NCBI RefSeq assembly: GCF_050587525.1 | Contig: NZ_JBOBFT010000004.1 | Location: 186,001 to 250,000, forward strand | Source of the DNA: Plantibacter sp050587525 | GTDB taxonomy: Bacteria; Actinomycetota; Actinomycetes; Actinomycetales; Microbacteriaceae | Length of the DNA: 64,000 nt | Direction: 5' to 3' | Part shown: piece by piece, positions 40,598 through 48,967 of the stretch | Layout of the letters: the number at the start of each line of letters is the position of its first letter | Position numbering within the stretch: position 1 is the first letter of the stretch | Translations under genes and position numbers: made by a program | Notes under the pieces: generated by a model | The model's database searches: none | What the model was told of the DNA's origin: nothing | The model's input: the letters and a program-made list of their open reading frames with translations, nothing else

Positions 40598-41692
40598 CTA
40601 CTTCGTGACGAGCAGCTTCCGCAGGTCCTTGAGCACCTGAGCCGCACCGAGCGGCCCGAGGCCCAGGAACCACGTCCCGTCGTCGACGGCAACGGCCTTG
40701 TCCGCCTTCACCGCACTGAGCGTCGGCCAGACGGGACCGTCGAGCACCTGCTGCTCGGCTGTCGCGTCCGGTGAGCCGTAGCTGCTGTAGAAGATGCGAT
40801 CGGCATCCGCCTGCTGAACGTTCTCGGGAGAGATCTCGATCGCGAGCTCATCGAAGTCCTGGTCCTTCGGCCTCGGAAGACCGACGTCATGCAGCACCAC
40901 ACCGATGAACGACTTGTTGCCGTACAGACGCGTCTTCCCGGGCATGAAGCGGAGCAGCGAGATCGTCGGCTTCCCCGTCACGTCCTTCTTGAGGTCCGCA
41001 GCCTTCTGGGCGTAGTCGTTGAGGATCTCGACGGCCTTGTCCTCATCGCCGAGGGCTTTGCTCGCGAGCAGGAAGTTCTCCTTCCACGGGAACCCGGGAC
41101 GGATGCTGAACACCGTCGGGGCGATGGCGGACAGCTGAGGGTAGAGCTTGTCTGCGCGGAGCTGGCTGCCGAGGATCAGATCCGGCTTGAGTGCAGCGAT
41201 CGCTTCGAGGTTGAGTTCCTGGATCTTGCCGACGGTCTCGATCCCCTTGACCTTGTCGGCGAGATACGCGGGCGTCGGGTTGGCTCCATCGGTCGTGGGG
41301 ATGCCGACGGGGGTGACGCCCAGCGCGAGCACCTCATCGAGTTCGCCGGTGTCGAGCACAACGACTCGCTTCGGCTTGGCTGCGAGTTCGGTCGTTCCGG
41401 CCGCGTGGGTGATCGTCCGAGGGAAGACACCCGGCTTCGCGTCCGTTCCGAGCGCAGCGGTCGCTTCATCGGCGGTCGAGAACTTCGCGCCACCGGTCGC
41501 GACATCGGCGTTGCCTGCACCGGTCTTGTCGGTGGTCGTGGCACATCCGCTCAACAGCCCGATGACGGCGACCGATGCGACGACCATCGTCGCCACGGAA
41601 CGAACCGGCCCTCGAGCAGCTGAGGCTCCGAGCCGACTCACAGGACTGGTGGCGTGCAGGCGCGACGAACGAGCGCTGAAAAGTGATGGCAT
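40598..41692 (-). CDS. Iron-siderophore ABC transporter substrate-binding lipoprotein
   Basis: 364 aa. Lipobox LLSGC with Cys50; the 35 residues before the hydrophobic core are unusually long, so an inner start such as ATG for MVVASVAVIG is possible. The mature protein is a FepB/FhuD-type type-III binding protein (PKRVVVLDTGELDEVLALGVTPVGI ... NLEAIAALKPDLILGSQLR). ATG 41692 is 6 nt after TACCCT on the minus strand (leaderless). It shares a 22-nt control region with the divergent permeases, which holds an iron box. Confidence 0.88.
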   Translation of the reverse strand: MPSLFSARSSRLHATSPVSRLGASAARGPVRSVATMVVASVAVIGLLSGCATTTDKTGAGNADVATGGAKFSTADEATAALGTDAKPGVFPRTITHAAGTTELAAKPKRVVVLDTGELDEVLALGVTPVGIPTTDGANPTPAYLADKVKGIETVGKIQELNLEAIAALKPDLILGSQLRADKLYPQLSAIAPTVFSIRPGFPWKENFLLASKALGDEDKAVEILNDYAQKAADLKKDVTGKPTISLLRFMPGKTRLYGNKSFIGVVLHDVGLPRPKDQDFDELAIEISPENVQQADADRIFYSSYGSPDATAEQQVLDGPVWPTLSAVKADKAVAVDDGTWFLGLGPLGAAQVLKDLRKLLVTK

Positions 41693-41696
41693 GAAG

Positions 41697-41710
41697 TAAG
41701 GGTATCCTCA
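41697..41710. promoter_or_regulatory. DtxR/IdeR-like iron box with overlapping divergent -10 elements
   Basis: TAAGGGTATCCTCA matches 10 of 14 positions of TTAGGTTAACCTAA. Within it lie TATCCT (plus, 41703-41708, 6 nt before GTG 41715) and TACCCT (minus, 41699-41704, 6 nt before ATG 41692). One bound repressor would cover both transcription starts. Confidence 0.65.
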
Positions 41711-41714
41711 TTCA

Positions 41715-42779
41715 GTGGCCGTTCTCACGCAGCACCCGAAGGCACGGCAGGACCAGCCACCGCTGCGCCCGCACCTCACGACGTTCCCGATCGTTCTGAT
41801 AGTGCTCCTCCTGGCCCTCGTCGCGGCCTCAGCCGCGAGCCTGCTGATCGGCGCTCGGCCCATCCCGTTCGAGACCGCGATTCGCGCCGTGTTCGCACCG
41901 GACGAGGCGCTCCGCGCAACGGCCGACTACGGCATCGTCGTCCAACAGCGACTCCCCCGGATGCTCCTCGCCCTGGTCGTCGGCGCAGCCCTCGGACTCG
42001 CCGGCCTTCTCATGCAGACGACCACCCGTAATGCCCTCGCGGACCCTGGAATCCTCGGCGTCAACGCAGGAGCGGCGCTGGCGATCGCCGTCTCTGTGGG
42101 TTTCCTCGGAATCACGTCGCCCCTCGGGTTCGTGTGGAGCGGTCTGCTGGGGGCAGGGATCGCATCGACCGTCGTGTACCTCTTCGGAGCGGGCCGAGGG
42201 CGACGATCCGATCCGCTCACGATGACGTTGGCCGGGGTCGCCCTCACTGCGGTCCTCAGCGGCGTCACAGCGATCATCGGGCAGTTGCAGCCACAAGCAT
42301 TCGATCAGCTCCGTTCGTGGAACGCAGGCTCCTTGCAGGGACGCGGCTTCGATGTCCTCGTCGCGGTGCTGCCGTTCATCGCCGTCGGCGTCGTGATCGC
42401 GGCAGTCGGCAACCGTTCGATGTCGCTGCTCTCCCTGGGCGATGACGTCGCTGTCGGCTTGGGAGTGCACCTCGGACGAGTCCGCATCGGATCGCTCCTG
42501 GCGGTGATGCTCCTGTGCGGTGCGGCGACGACCGCTGCCGGTCCGATCGGTTTCATCGGTCTGATGGTGCCGCACGCCGCTCGTCGACTGGCCGGGTCGA
42601 CCAGGCCCTGGCCGCTCTTCGTGTGCTGCGGCGTCTTGGGTGCGCTCCTCCTCGTCGTCGCGGACCTCCTCGGTCGCGTCCTGTACTCGGGCGAACTGCC
42701 GGCAGGGGTCGTCACGGCCTTCGTCGGCGCTCCGGTCCTCGTGCTCCTGGCACGGTCGCGGAAGCTGCGCGAGCTGTGA
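41715..42779 (+). CDS. FecCD-family siderophore permease
   Basis: 354 aa, about ten helices. VVQQRLPRMLLALVVGAALGLAGLLMQTTTRNALADPGILGVNAGAALAI is the FecCD signature, and GPIGFIGLMVPHAARRLAG the C-terminal one. GTG 41715 is leaderless with -10 TATCCT. It overlaps the second permease by GTGA. Together they form the membrane channel of an iron-chelate importer. Confidence 0.92.
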   Translation: MAVLTQHPKARQDQPPLRPHLTTFPIVLIVLLLALVAASAASLLIGARPIPFETAIRAVFAPDEALRATADYGIVVQQRLPRMLLALVVGAALGLAGLLMQTTTRNALADPGILGVNAGAALAIAVSVGFLGITSPLGFVWSGLLGAGIASTVVYLFGAGRGRRSDPLTMTLAGVALTAVLSGVTAIIGQLQPQAFDQLRSWNAGSLQGRGFDVLVAVLPFIAVGVVIAAVGNRSMSLLSLGDDVAVGLGVHLGRVRIGSLLAVMLLCGAATTAAGPIGFIGLMVPHAARRLAGSTRPWPLFVCCGVLGALLLVVADLLGRVLYSGELPAGVVTAFVGAPVLVLLARSRKLREL

Positions 42780-43804
42780 GCCTGACGCGAGAGCCCACTG
42801 TCCGACGATCGATCACCAGGCACCGCAGGCGACGCGAGATCGTCGTCGTGCTCGGCCTCATCACGGTGATCGTGGCGATCGCCACGTTCGCGCTGCTCAC
42901 GGGTCCGTTCGCAGCGGATCCACGTGCCGTCCTCGCCGCACTGTTCGGCGGGGGCGACAGCGCCACCCGGACCGTCGTCCTGACCCTCCGACTCCCGAGG
43001 ATCGTGGCGGCCGTTGCATTCGGCGCCGGTCTCGCAGTCAGCGGAGCGCTGTTCCAATCGCTCACCCGCAACCCGCTGGGCAGCCCTGACGTCGTCGGCT
43101 TCACCTCCGGCGCGTACACGGGAGCCCTCGTCGCCATCGTGGTCGTCGGAGGAGGCGTCGGTGCAACGCTCATCGGGTCCGTCCTCGGAGGAGTGCTCGC
43201 GGCAGTGCTCGTGGCCGGTCTCGCCGCCGGAGGCCACGGAGGCCGAACCAGACTCATCGTCGTCGGCATCGGGATCGGTGCGATGTTCACCGCCGCCAAC
43301 CATTGGCTCATCCTCACCGCGGACCTGGATACAGCACTCGCCGCAGCGGTCTGGGGCGCCGGTTCGCTCAACGGCCTCACCTGGGCGCAAGTGGTGCCGA
43401 CGGCTACGATCGTCGCCGTCCTCATCGTCATCGCAGCGCTCGGAGCGAATCGGATGCGACTGCTGGAGATGGGCGACGATCTCGCGATCGCGCTCGGCGT
43501 GAGGGTGGGGCGCACGAAGCTCATGATCGTGGCCGTCGGCATCGCGCTGACCGCTGCCGTCACCGCGGTCGCCGGTCCGATCGCGTTCATCGCGCTCGTC
43601 GCACCGCATCTGACGAAACGACTGCTCCCGGACCGCACTCCTCTCGTGACGACCGCTCTCATGGGGTCGGTCCTGCTCCTCGCGAGCGACACCGTCGCAA
43701 CACGGCTCTTCTCCCCCGTGCAACTGCCCGCCGGAATGATCACGATCTGTCTCGGTGGCGCGTACCTGCTCTGGCTGCTGGGCCGCCAGGCGCGTCAGCG
43801 CTGA
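42776..43804 (+). CDS. FecCD-family siderophore permease, second subunit
   Basis: 342 aa. Helical FecCD protein: TLRLPRIVAAVAFGAGLAVSGALFQSLTRNPLGSPDVVGFTSGAYTGAL and AGPIAFIALVAPHLTKRLL. The GTG at 42776 overlaps the stop of the first permease; upstream frame extension is antisense-like and not homologous. The FepC-type ATPase expected next is absent: the following gene is unrelated. Confidence 0.92.
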   Translation: MSLTREPTVRRSITRHRRRREIVVVLGLITVIVAIATFALLTGPFAADPRAVLAALFGGGDSATRTVVLTLRLPRIVAAVAFGAGLAVSGALFQSLTRNPLGSPDVVGFTSGAYTGALVAIVVVGGGVGATLIGSVLGGVLAAVLVAGLAAGGHGGRTRLIVVGIGIGAMFTAANHWLILTADLDTALAAAVWGAGSLNGLTWAQVVPTATIVAVLIVIAALGANRMRLLEMGDDLAIALGVRVGRTKLMIVAVGIALTAAVTAVAGPIAFIALVAPHLTKRLLPDRTPLVTTALMGSVLLLASDTVATRLFSPVQLPAGMITICLGGAYLLWLLGRQARQR

Positions 43805-43937
43805 ACGTCGCTCACGTGACTCACCGGTTCGGCGTTCCCTCCCTGGCAGCCGACACCGAGGTCCGGTAGGTTCGAGCTGGCCGCAAGCGAGAACGCGCCC
43901 AGCGGCCCTCAGATCTTCGACACGACGGAGCACACTC

Positions 43938-44381
43938 ATGACTGACGGCCTCAGCATCACCCGTACCTTCGCAGCACCGCCCGAGCTCGTTTACGCGGCG
44001 TGGACGACGCCGGATCAGTTCTCGGTCTGGTTCGGGACGGACGCCGTCGACGTGCCGCTCGACACCGTGTCGATGGACGTCCGCGTCGGAGGCGAATGGC
44101 GGGCGGACATGCACCTGCCGGACGGGCACGTGATCCACTGGCTCGGCGAGTACACCGCAGTGGACGAACCCGGTTTCCTCGCTTTCACCATGACGGACGA
44201 CCCCGCACGCCCTTCCCGTGAGCCGGTGACCGTTGCGATCACCGCCGTCGCGGACGGCGCGGAGATGACGCTGACGCAGAACGGCGGCAATCTCACGCCC
44301 GAGCAGTACGAGCAGACGGTCATCGGCTACAACGGCTTCTTCGACGTGCTGGAGCGCGTGCTCGCCGAGCAGCAGGCCTAG
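43938..44381 (+). CDS. SRPBCC/AHSA1-domain protein
   Basis: 147 aa. START-like fold of the activator-of-Hsp90 ATPase (AHSA1) group: LSITRTFAAPPELVYAAWTTPDQFSVWFGTD, VGGEWRADMHLPDG, GNLTPEQYEQTVIGYNGFFDVLERVLA. These proteins bind hydrophobic ligands; the role is unknown. ATG 43938 gives the standard N-terminus. Confidence 0.8.
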   Translation: MTDGLSITRTFAAPPELVYAAWTTPDQFSVWFGTDAVDVPLDTVSMDVRVGGEWRADMHLPDGHVIHWLGEYTAVDEPGFLAFTMTDDPARPSREPVTVAITAVADGAEMTLTQNGGNLTPEQYEQTVIGYNGFFDVLERVLAEQQA

Positions 44382-44432
44382 AGGCGGGCTTCCGCAGGCG
44401 GCGTCACGGGCTCCTGAGCCAGTGCGCTGTGG

Positions 44433-44888
44433 TCAACGTACGCGCTTGGCAGTGACTCCCGCTCGCACGAGCAGCACTCCGGAGATCAGGAACAGTGCTC
44501 CAAGCATCGTCAGACCGACGAACTGCAGGGGACTCACGAAATCCGCTCCCCAGGTCAGCATCGAGTGCAGGTTGATCACGATGCCGAACGCACAGTAGGC
44601 GGCCGCGATGAAGCTCATCGTCGGAAATTCGGTCATCCGCCACCACGCACGGGGCGCGACGAGGTCCTCGCTGTCGCCGCGGAAATCGCGGGTGACGAGC
44701 CAGAGCAGTCCCGTCTCGACCACCACGGTGATGCCGGTCGCGTCGAGCGCCGTCCGGTCGTCGAGCGCCGCCGTGATCAACCACGGCGTGAGCAGGAGGA
44801 TTCCGACCACGATGAGCGCCTTGTGCAGGTACCTCGTGACGCGCTTCGGCGCCATCGAACCGACACTTGTCGCCACCGTCATCGCCAT
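44433..44888 (-). CDS. Hypothetical four-helix membrane protein
   Basis: 151 aa. Helices at about 20-40 (ALIVVGILLLTPWLITAAL), 55-72, 92-112 (MSFIAAAYCAFGIVINLHS) and 122-145. A cytosolic-type KRV end follows. Not recognised. ATG 44888 was chosen because the frame upstream only offers a TTG. Separate from the MerR gene, 87 nt away, same strand. Confidence 0.6.
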   Translation of the reverse strand: MAMTVATSVGSMAPKRVTRYLHKALIVVGILLLTPWLITAALDDRTALDATGITVVVETGLLWLVTRDFRGDSEDLVAPRAWWRMTEFPTMSFIAAAYCAFGIVINLHSMLTWGADFVSPLQFVGLTMLGALFLISGVLLVRAGVTAKRVR

Positions 44889-44975
44889 CCCCCGATCGTT
44901 CGCCCGTCCCAACCTCGCACAGAAGGCCGACGAAAGCGAGAGGGCTTCGACAGTGAGAGACCGACAGAGAGTCGG

Positions 44976-45371
44976 TCAGGCGCGCAACGACTCCGCGGGA
45001 ACCGAGTCGGCGGCGATCGCACCGGTCCGCAGCACATACTCGTCGATCGCGTCGCGGCTCGCCTGCAGGCAGGTCAACTTCGCGTCCAAGCGTGCACGAT
45101 GGGCGAGCAACCGTGTCACGATCTCGGGAGCGGGAACGACCTGGTAGATCGTGTCGTCGCCATCGAAGCACGGCAGGATGTCGTGGATGAGCGAGAGCGG
45201 CATCCCCGCGCTCAACAGTCCACGAATGCGTTGGACCTTCAGCACGAGATGCTCGCCGTAGTCGCGATACCCATTGGGGCCGCGTTCGGGTCGCAGGAGA
45301 CCCTGCTCCTCGTAGTATCGCAACAGGCGAGGTGTACTGCCGGTCAGCGCAGCGAGCTCTCCGATGCGCAT
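44976..45371 (-). CDS. MerR-family regulator
   Basis: 131 aa. MRIGELAALTGSTPRLLRYYEEQGLLRPERGPNGYRDY is the MerR winged helix. A coiled-coil dimer helix follows (EIVTRLLAHRARLDAKLTCLQASRDAIDEYV). No metal-binding Cys cluster, so it senses an organic ligand or drug. GGAGAGGA lies upstream of the ATG. Divergent from an MFS exporter with a dyad in a long promoter spacer. Confidence 0.88.
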   Translation of the reverse strand: MRIGELAALTGSTPRLLRYYEEQGLLRPERGPNGYRDYGEHLVLKVQRIRGLLSAGMPLSLIHDILPCFDGDDTIYQVVPAPEIVTRLLAHRARLDAKLTCLQASRDAIDEYVLRTGAIAADSVPAESLRA

Positions 45372-45465
45372 GTGCACGTCCTCTCCAAATGCGATTGAGA
45401 TCGTTCTGTGTGCGACCCCTCGACAACAGCCGAGTGCCCTCCGGAGATATTCCCGACACGCCGAT

Positions 45466-45498
45466 TTGACCCTGACACTAGTGGCAGGGAACGACACT
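45466..45498 (+). promoter_or_regulatory. MerR-type promoter/operator of the MFS gene
   Basis: CCCTGACACTAGTGGCAGGG (45470-45489) is a 20-bp dyad with one mismatched pair. It fills the spacer between -35 TTGACC (45466-45471) and a weak -10 GACACT (45493-45498), giving about 21 bp, the over-long spacing that MerR activators correct by DNA distortion. The -10 is 6 nt before ATG 45505. Confidence 0.7.
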
Positions 45499-45504
45499 CG
45501 ATGC

Positions 45505-46779
45505 ATGCCCACCGAACACAGCCTCGCCGCCGGCGATCGCACTTCCAGCTCGCGCCCCAGCCCCAGTTCCAGTTCCAGCCCCAGCCCCAGCCCCAGCTCA
45601 CCCTCCCCACGACTCCGCCGATCACCCGTCCCGACCGCGCTCCTCCTCTCGGCGGTCGGCTTCATCACGCTCCTCACGGAGGTCCTGCCCGCCGGAGTCC
45701 TGCCCGCGATGGCTCGAGACCTCGGAGTCTCAGAGTCCCTCGCCGGGCAGAGCGTCGCCGTCTTCGCGCTCGGCTGCATCGCGGCGGCGATCCCGCTCAC
45801 CCGCGCGACGGCCCGCCTGGATCGACGGACGCTCGTCCTCCTCGCGATCACGGTCTCGATGCTCGCGAACCTCGGAACCGCACTCGCTCCGGAGATCTGG
45901 ACGCACCTCCTCACCCGCTTCGTCGCCGGCCTCGTGGCGGGTCTCGTCTGGGCGATGCTCCCCGGCTACACGCGAGGCTTCACCGACCCTGGCCGTTTCG
46001 GTTCGACGCTCGGCATCGTGCTGTCCGGTGCGACCCTCGGCTTCGCCGTCGGAGTGCCCGTCGGCACGATCCTGAGCGACCAGATCGGCTGGCGCGGCGT
46101 CTATGCCGCCATTTCGGCCGGGACGCTTCTGCTCGGACTCGTCGCACTGCTGATCGCCCCACGGGTGGCCGGTGTTCGGGCCTCGAACGGCTCCGGGATC
46201 CGCACGGCCCTCGCGAAGCGCTCCGTGCTGGTCGTGCTTGCCGCTGTAGCCGCTTCCGTGAGCGCTCAGAACGTCGCGTACACGTATCTCGCACCCGTCC
46301 TGACGGGGCGCTCTCCTGCCGTTGCACTGAGTGTCGTGCTGGGTGCGTTCGGGGTCGCATCCGTCGTCGGCACCCTTGGAGCCGGCCGACTCGCCAACCG
46401 GCGCCTGGGCGCGTCGGTCATCACGGCGCTCGCGATCGGGGCGACCGGGCTCACTGCGGCCTCGTTCGCGGCGGCGCCATGGCTGCTCGTGCTCGCCGCG
46501 GCAGCGTGGGGGCTCGCCTTCGGTGCATACTCCGTGCTGTTCCAGGTCGCCGTCGCCCGGGTCGGGGGCGCAGCAGCGGACGCGGCCCAGTCCGCGCTCG
46601 TCACCGTGTGGAACTGCTCGATCGCCCTCGGAGGCGCAGCAGGAGGAATCATCCTCGCGAGCTGGGGGCCGACACTGCTGCTGCCGACCGCCGCCGCACT
46701 CACCGTGATCGCGATCCCCCTCGCCGTGTCCATCGCGAGCAGCATCCGCGCAAACGGCCCAGTCTCTCTGGAGCGATGA
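45505..46779 (+). CDS. MFS drug/metabolite exporter
   Basis: 424 aa, about 12 helices. The N-terminal 40 residues are Ser/Pro-rich, encoded by CCCCAG/TTCCAG units (45556-45597). The membrane part begins VPTALLLSAVGFITLLTEVLPAGVLPAMARDLGVSESLAGQSVAVFALG, like AraJ/YdhP/CmlA-group DHA1 transporters. ATG 45505 follows the MerR-controlled -10 by 6 nt. Likely an exporter induced by its own substrate through the divergent MerR protein. Confidence 0.85.
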   Translation: MPTEHSLAAGDRTSSSRPSPSSSSSPSPSPSSPSPRLRRSPVPTALLLSAVGFITLLTEVLPAGVLPAMARDLGVSESLAGQSVAVFALGCIAAAIPLTRATARLDRRTLVLLAITVSMLANLGTALAPEIWTHLLTRFVAGLVAGLVWAMLPGYTRGFTDPGRFGSTLGIVLSGATLGFAVGVPVGTILSDQIGWRGVYAAISAGTLLLGLVALLIAPRVAGVRASNGSGIRTALAKRSVLVVLAAVAASVSAQNVAYTYLAPVLTGRSPAVALSVVLGAFGVASVVGTLGAGRLANRRLGASVITALAIGATGLTAASFAAAPWLLVLAAAAWGLAFGAYSVLFQVAVARVGGAAADAAQSALVTVWNCSIALGGAAGGIILASWGPTLLLPTAAALTVIAIPLAVSIASSIRANGPVSLER

Positions 46780-46805
46780 CCGCAGCCGGACGCGATCGCG
46801 TCAGC

Positions 46806-47009
46806 TCAGTCGACCGGGAATGCACGGACCACGTCGAAGGAGAGCACCTCACCGAGCGCAGCGATGAGCGCCTTCCGCAATGAGGTGCCGTGCTTCCACT
46901 CCTCGGTGGCGATGTCGTCCGTCCGACCCCACCGGTCGACGACCACGAGGCACCCACACGGACGAACACCGAGGAGGACGACAGAGGGCGAACCCTCCCG
47001 GATCAACAC
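46806..47009 (-). CDS. Small hypothetical protein
   Basis: 67 aa, MLIREGSPSVVLLGVRPCGC followed by a mixed alpha/beta-like sequence ending FDVVRAFPVD. Not recognised. GTG 47009 lies exactly 6 nt after TAGCGT, i.e. leaderless. The -10 overlaps that of the divergent gene (TAGCCT). That promoter geometry is the main reason to accept it as real. Confidence 0.5.
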   Translation of the reverse strand: MLIREGSPSVVLLGVRPCGCLVVVDRWGRTDDIATEEWKHGTSLRKALIAALGEVLSFDVVRAFPVD

Positions 47010-47031
47010 GATCTGACGCTAGCCTGAGGCA

Positions 47032-48249
47032 ATGCCTGGGGAACCGATGCCGTCCGCCACCGATCGACGCACGAGCGATGCCGGAGGCGTGACGTTCCGT
47101 CCCCAACTCGGCGCGCAGATCGCGAGCCTGATCCCGGGCGTGCTGCTCACGGGTTTCGTTGCGTTCCCCCTCTCTCGTTTCATCCTGGCGCGACTCCCGC
47201 GCATCGATCCGGACGTCCCGTCGGCGCTGTTCATCGGCATCTGGGCCATCGGACTCCTGTTCGTCACGTTCTGGGTGTTCTGGGTGCAGAACCGCTCCGT
47301 GCGGGTCACGGACTCCCGGGTCCAGGTCCGACGTCCGGGTCGAACGGTGCACGACTGGCAGCGCTCGACGACGCGATTCACACCGCACATCGTTCGCAGG
47401 ACCATGAACGGCCTGCCGAACGGTTCCGATCGCAGCATCCTGGTCGATACGACGGACGGACGGACCGAACTCAAGCTGACCGCGTTCAGCCGGAGGTCGT
47501 ACTCGGCACTCGTCGCCGCGATCGAAGCCATCGACACCTCGAGCACTGCAGCCGGGAGCATGGACGACCAGAACACCCAGAACACCCAGAACACTCACAC
47601 CGCCGACACCGCTGAGACACCGAACACCGATGGCACGAGCCCGACCATGACCCCACCGACCTACCAGATGGTCGGGAGCGGACGCTCTGATGGGCCGGGA
47701 CATCCCACACGAGACCATGCAGCGTTCGCGCGCACACCGTTCAGCTCGGCGGCGTTCACGACGACCGCTCGCCGCGTACGCAGCCGAGCCTGGGCCAATG
47801 TGGCAGTCGTCGGCGCCGCCTGGCTGGCGCTCAGCGCAGTGTTCGCGTACGTGCCGGGGCTTCGCGGGGACGTCACGGCGATGCTTGCCTACGGAGGCAT
47901 CAGCGCCGCCGCGATCGGTCTCGCTATCGCCCTGGGCGTCCCTGCGGTCACCGCGGGACGAGGCGTACCGGACAGCATCACGGTCACAGGGACCTCCATC
48001 ACCCTCGATCGGGACACCGTCGGGTTCCATGACCTCGCCTCGATCCTGGTCACGCCGCCGGGATCCCTCACCGCCCGCACCGTCACGACGGTCGACCACC
48101 GAGGGCGTCGGAGGACCATCGACTTCGGTTGGGCGGGAGCCAGAGCCTGGGCCAAACGCGATGCATTCCCCGACTACCCGGCGTTCGTCGACGCGATCCT
48201 CGCCGCGACGGCCAGTCGCCCAGGGCTCACGTCCCTCGACCTCCACTGA
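47032..48249 (+). CDS. Membrane protein with duplicated helix-pair + PH-like domains
   Basis: 405 aa. Two similar halves. Half one (about 25-165): helices IASLIPGVLLTGFVAFPLS and ALFIGIWAIGLLFVTFWVFWV, then a bacterial PH-like domain (NRSVRVTDSRVQVRRPG). Half two (about 245-400): helices VAVVGAAWLALSAVFAYVPG and MLAYGGISAAAIGLAIALGVP, then GVPDSITVTGTSITLDRDTVGF. The linker contains NTQNTQNTHT encoded by three 9-bp repeats (47569-47595). Leaderless ATG. Function unknown. Confidence 0.65.
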   Translation: MPGEPMPSATDRRTSDAGGVTFRPQLGAQIASLIPGVLLTGFVAFPLSRFILARLPRIDPDVPSALFIGIWAIGLLFVTFWVFWVQNRSVRVTDSRVQVRRPGRTVHDWQRSTTRFTPHIVRRTMNGLPNGSDRSILVDTTDGRTELKLTAFSRRSYSALVAAIEAIDTSSTAAGSMDDQNTQNTQNTHTADTAETPNTDGTSPTMTPPTYQMVGSGRSDGPGHPTRDHAAFARTPFSSAAFTTTARRVRSRAWANVAVVGAAWLALSAVFAYVPGLRGDVTAMLAYGGISAAAIGLAIALGVPAVTAGRGVPDSITVTGTSITLDRDTVGFHDLASILVTPPGSLTARTVTTVDHRGRRRTIDFGWAGARAWAKRDAFPDYPAFVDAILAATASRPGLTSLDLH

Positions 48250-48277
48250 GCCGCGCCGCCGGCTCGCCTCGCCGACA

Positions 48278-48310
48278 CGTCGCTGAGGCGTCGCTGAGGC
48301 GTCACCGAGA
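48278..48310. repeat. CGTCGCTGAGG tandem units
   Basis: Two exact 11-bp units (48278-48288, 48289-48299) and a degenerate third, after the membrane protein stop. The remaining gap to 48459 holds TAGCGT at 48379-48384 as a possible -10 for the DUF1801 gene and nothing else recognisable. Confidence 0.6.
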
Positions 48311-48459
48311 CATCACCGGGCATCACCGATCACCGCATCGGACCCCGGCGCTCCTGATTGACCGTGGCCGCACCGATTGCTAGCGTGAGCGCAGTCCGCA
48401 CCACGGACCCGCGGACGAGCACCACCGCAGACAGAACCGCAGACAGAAGGGCCTCACCC

Positions 48460-48813
48460 ATGGCCGCGACCACGATCGCCGAGTACAACCTCACCGTCGC
48501 CGAACCGCTGCAGGAAGTGGCGAAGACGCTCGCCGCGGTCCTCGAAACCGCCCTCGGAGACATCGAGGGGACGGTATGGCACGGTCACCCGGTGTGGCTC
48601 GACGACAAGACGCCGATCGCCGGATTCAAGGCCTACGCGAACTACATCACCTTCATGATCTGGCGCGGTCAGGACCTGCTCGACGCACAGGGCGAGCTGG
48701 AGCCGGCGGGCTCACAGCGGATGGGCACGCTCAAGGTCGAGTCGGTCGAGCAGATCGACGAAGCCAAGCTTGCTGTCCTCCTGCGTGAGGCTTTGGCGCT
48801 CGAGCGCGCCTGA
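48460..48813 (+). CDS. DUF1801 domain protein
   Basis: 117 aa. A YdhG/Fra-like fold: VWHGHPVWLDDKTPIAGFKAYANYITFMIWRGQ is the conserved core, and LAVLLREALALER the terminal helix. Function of the family is poorly known (frataxin-like iron or phosphate roles have been suggested for relatives). ATG 48460 with GAAGGG upstream; an extended frame upstream is low-complexity. Confidence 0.7.
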   Translation: MAATTIAEYNLTVAEPLQEVAKTLAAVLETALGDIEGTVWHGHPVWLDDKTPIAGFKAYANYITFMIWRGQDLLDAQGELEPAGSQRMGTLKVESVEQIDEAKLAVLLREALALERA

Positions 48814-48967
48814 GCGCAGGCGCCCAAGCCATCGGATACGACATCCGCTTACTGACAGAACCCCCGCCGAAAAGCCAACTCAGCAGGGACTCCCATTGCG
48901 GATGATGCATCCACTTCGCATCGCGAAGCGGCGGCTGGAGATTCCGCTGCGTCGTCACCGACGCGGG

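Noticed and set aside
41692..41692. A much shorter siderophore-binding protein starting at MVVASVAVIG
   Set aside because: Plausible for a lipoprotein signal, but the -10 to ATG spacing at 41692 is exactly that of other leaderless genes; kept as an alternative only.
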